Shown here piece after piece: positions 8,235-9,978 of a stretch of DNA of 9,978 nt (position 1 is its first letter; every line of letters begins with the position of its first letter). The notes under the pieces were generated by a model. That model did not search any database and was not told the DNA's origin. It saw nothing but the letters and a program-made list of their open reading frames with translations. The translations under genes and the position numbers were made by a program. The stretch covers positions 1 to 9,978 of the forward strand of contig SLKL01000328.1 of the NCBI GenBank assembly GCA_007134625.1. The letters are read 5' to 3'. Source of the stretch: Saprospiraceae bacterium (GTDB lineage: Bacteria > Bacteroidota > Bacteroidia > Chitinophagales > Saprospiraceae).

Positions 8235-9905
8235 ATGGAAAAAAGAGAATCGAAAAACTTTATCGAGCAAATCATAGAAAAGGATCTGGCAGATGGGAAG
8301 TTCCCCAATGGGATTATTACCAGATTCCCGCCGGAGCCTAATGGCTACTTGCATATAGGTCATGCCAAATCTATAGTCCTGAATTTTGGATTGACGCAAA
8401 AGTATAAGGGAAAAACCAATCTGCGATTTGACGACACCAATCCGGATACGGAAAACGTAGAATTTGTAGAATCTATTAAAAGAGATATCAAGTGGTTGGG
8501 TTACGATTGGGAAGACAGGGAGTATTATACCTCTGATTATTTCGGCAAACTCTATGAATTTGCTAATGATTTGATTAAGCGTGACTTGGCTTATGTGGAC
8601 GATTCAACCCCTGATGAAATACTTGCGGGGAAAGGTACTGTTGAGCAGCCCGGTACTAATAGTCCATTCAGGGAGCGGTCTGTTGAGGAGAACTTGCGAC
8701 TTTTTAAGGGAATGAAAAACGGAGAGTTTGCCGAGGGTAGTAAAGTGCTAAGAGCTAAAATTGATATGTCTCATCCCAATATGCACATGAGAGACCCTGT
8801 TTTGTACAGGATAAAAAGAATGGCTCATCACCGCACCGGCAATGAATGGAATATCTATCCCATGTATGATTTTGCTCATGGTCAATCAGATAGCATAGAA
8901 GAGATTACTCATTCTCTCTGTACGCTTGAGTTTGAAAATCACAGACCACTGTACAATTGGTTTATTGAGCAATTGGGCATTTACCCGTCAAGACAGATCG
9001 AATTTGCCAGGCTCAACCTGAATTACACAGTAATGAGTAAGAGAAAACTCGCTCAGTTGGTAGAAAAAGGAGTAGTGGACTCCTGGAGTGATCCCCGAAT
9101 GCCTACTATTTCCGGGATGCGAAACAGAGGATATACACCTGCGGCTATTCGCAATTTCTGTGATAGAGTAGGAATTGCCAAGAGGGATAATGTGATAGAT
9201 ATGTCGCTTTTGGAATTCTGTGTTCGTGAGGACCTCAACAAGGTTTCCCTCAGAAGAATGGCTGTTTTAGACCCGGTAAAGTTGATTATAGAAAATTATC
9301 CGGAAGGGCAGCAAGAAGTTCTTCCTGCTGTAAACAATCCCGAAGATGAAGCAGCCGGAGAAAGAAATATCACTTTTGGTCGCGAATTGTATATTGAGCG
9401 TGAAGATTTCATGGAGGATCCGCCTAAGAAGTTTTTCCGAATGGCACCTGGACGATTTGTGAGATTGAAACACGCATATATACTCGAGTGTACAGGCTTC
9501 AAAAAAGACGAAAACGGAGAGTTGATGGAAGTGCATGCCCGTTACTTCCCTGAGTCAAAAAGTGGAAGCGATACCTCCGGAATAAAAGCTAAAGGAACCC
9601 TTCATTGGGTGAATGCTGCAGACGCTGTCGATGCCAAAGTGAATATGTACGATCGCCTGTTTAAAGTCGCTGAACCGCTTGCCGATAAGAAGGTAGATTT
9701 TCTTGATCTGGTGAATGAAGACAGCCTTAATGTTGTCGAAGGTGTTAAAGTCGAGCCAGCATTGGCTGATGCTTATAATGAAGATCACTTTCAATTTATG
9801 AGAAAGGGATATTTCGTTAAGGACAATAATGCAGCCGCAGATGAATTAGTTTTCAATATGACAGTCGGACTAAGAGATAGTTGGGCTAAGAAAGGAGGGA
9901 AATAA
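8235..9905 (+). CDS. glnS: Glutamine--tRNA ligase (GlnRS)
   Basis: GlnRS attaches glutamine directly to tRNA-Gln and is a class I synthetase. From the ATG at 8235 the product has 556 residues, close to the 554 of the E. coli enzyme, to which it aligns by eye along its whole length. Catalytic signatures are PPEPNGYLHIGH (32-43, HIGH at 40-43) and VMSKR at 266-270, the KMSKS equivalent. YDFAHGQSDSIEEITHSLC (211-229) and DPRMPTISGMRNRGY (286-300) are further family blocks. The C-terminal half carries the two beta-barrel anticodon-binding domains and ends VGLRDSWAKKGGK. GlnRS rather than bacterial GluRS is clear from these blocks. GlnRS is known to have entered bacteria by transfer from eukaryotes. 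The frame can be extended to a TTG at 8220, adding five residues (MKKKL), but the ATG is preferred because it puts NFIEQII at the expected distance and the TTG lies in the T-run of a hairpin. Confidence 0.97.
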   Translation: MEKRESKNFIEQIIEKDLADGKFPNGIITRFPPEPNGYLHIGHAKSIVLNFGLTQKYKGKTNLRFDDTNPDTENVEFVESIKRDIKWLGYDWEDREYYTSDYFGKLYEFANDLIKRDLAYVDDSTPDEILAGKGTVEQPGTNSPFRERSVEENLRLFKGMKNGEFAEGSKVLRAKIDMSHPNMHMRDPVLYRIKRMAHHRTGNEWNIYPMYDFAHGQSDSIEEITHSLCTLEFENHRPLYNWFIEQLGIYPSRQIEFARLNLNYTVMSKRKLAQLVEKGVVDSWSDPRMPTISGMRNRGYTPAAIRNFCDRVGIAKRDNVIDMSLLEFCVREDLNKVSLRRMAVLDPVKLIIENYPEGQQEVLPAVNNPEDEAAGERNITFGRELYIEREDFMEDPPKKFFRMAPGRFVRLKHAYILECTGFKKDENGELMEVHARYFPESKSGSDTSGIKAKGTLHWVNAADAVDAKVNMYDRLFKVAEPLADKKVDFLDLVNEDSLNVVEGVKVEPALADAYNEDHFQFMRKGYFVKDNNAAADELVFNMTVGLRDSWAKKGGK

Positions 9906-9914
9906 GCTGTCAAC

Positions 9915-9931
9915 ATATTTTTGAAAAATAT
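9915..9931 (+). promoter_or_regulatory. AT-only quasi-palindrome containing a TAnnTTTG element after glnS
   Basis: ATATTTTT, a central G, then AAAAATAT form a perfect 8-bp inverted repeat starting 10 bases after the glnS stop. It contains TATTTTTG (9916-9923), a match to the Bacteroidota -7 consensus, 13 bases before the next possible ATG. As RNA it would be a weak stem made only of A-U pairs. It may be a promoter element for the next gene or chance AT-rich sequence. Confidence 0.22.
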
Positions 9932-9935
9932 AACT

Positions 9936-9978
9936 ATGAAACCTTTCCGCTCAGGAACCATAGGTGTTTTATATATAA
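9936..9978 (+). CDS. Possible start of a further gene, cut by window edge
   Basis: An ATG 31 bases after the glnS stop opens a frame that runs without a stop to the right edge (14 codons, MKPFRSGTIGVLYI). Spacing and strand fit another gene in the series, and the start resembles a basic N-region followed by a hydrophobic stretch, as in a signal or membrane segment. Too little is visible for a product call, and a 14-codon open frame is weak evidence. Confidence 0.3.
   Translation, partial: MKPFRSGTIGVLYI

Noticed and set aside
8070..8399. 109-codon minus-strand ORF across the argS-glnS junction
   Set aside because: It covers the end of argS and the HIGH-motif region of glnS in antisense, with no recognisable domain.

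Overview
The window looks like chromosomal DNA of a member of the Bacteroidota, probably from the Cytophagales/Flavobacteriia side of the phylum. The signs are a secreted protein ending in a type IX secretion (T9SS) type A sorting domain, a lipoprotein with a Bacteroidota-style signal, a conserved Bacteroidota-type protein coupled to era, a GlnRS, weak or absent Shine-Dalgarno sequences, and several TAnnTTTG octamers placed like the -7 element of the Bacteroidota housekeeping sigma factor. No rRNA, tRNA, CRISPR array, insertion sequence or prophage was seen.

Left part (1-2447, all minus strand): a ribosome-assembly GTPase cluster. Read in the direction of transcription it is an uncharacterised 193-residue protein, then era overlapping it by one base, then a small DUF2442 protein, then der, which is cut by the left window edge. 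Era (30S maturation) and Der (50S maturation) are the functional core. The DUF2442 gene sits between them as an accessory.

Middle (2448-5656): a 302-bp AT-rich spacer, then two minus-strand genes for envelope or secreted proteins of unknown function, 9 bp apart: a 401-residue predicted lipoprotein followed by a 475-residue T9SS cargo protein. The first codons of the lipoprotein gene contain six perfect tandem copies of a 7-bp unit. Seven is not a multiple of three, and both the five-copy and seven-copy versions would hit a stop codon at once, so the array has the form of an ON/OFF phase-variation switch. The T9SS gene also shows a step in base composition at its sorting-domain end. These two genes are the accessory, variable part of the window.

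Right part (5657-9978, plus strand): an XRE-type helix-turn-helix protein related to HigA-like regulators, transcribed divergently from the lipoprotein and without a visible toxin partner, followed by two class I aminoacyl-tRNA synthetase genes in tandem, argS and glnS, 41 bp apart (using the preferred glnS start). A new reading frame may start just after glnS but is cut by the right edge.

Most of the window is ordinary housekeeping DNA. The clearest item for a second look is the heptanucleotide array in the lipoprotein gene. No previously undescribed multi-gene system could be supported.
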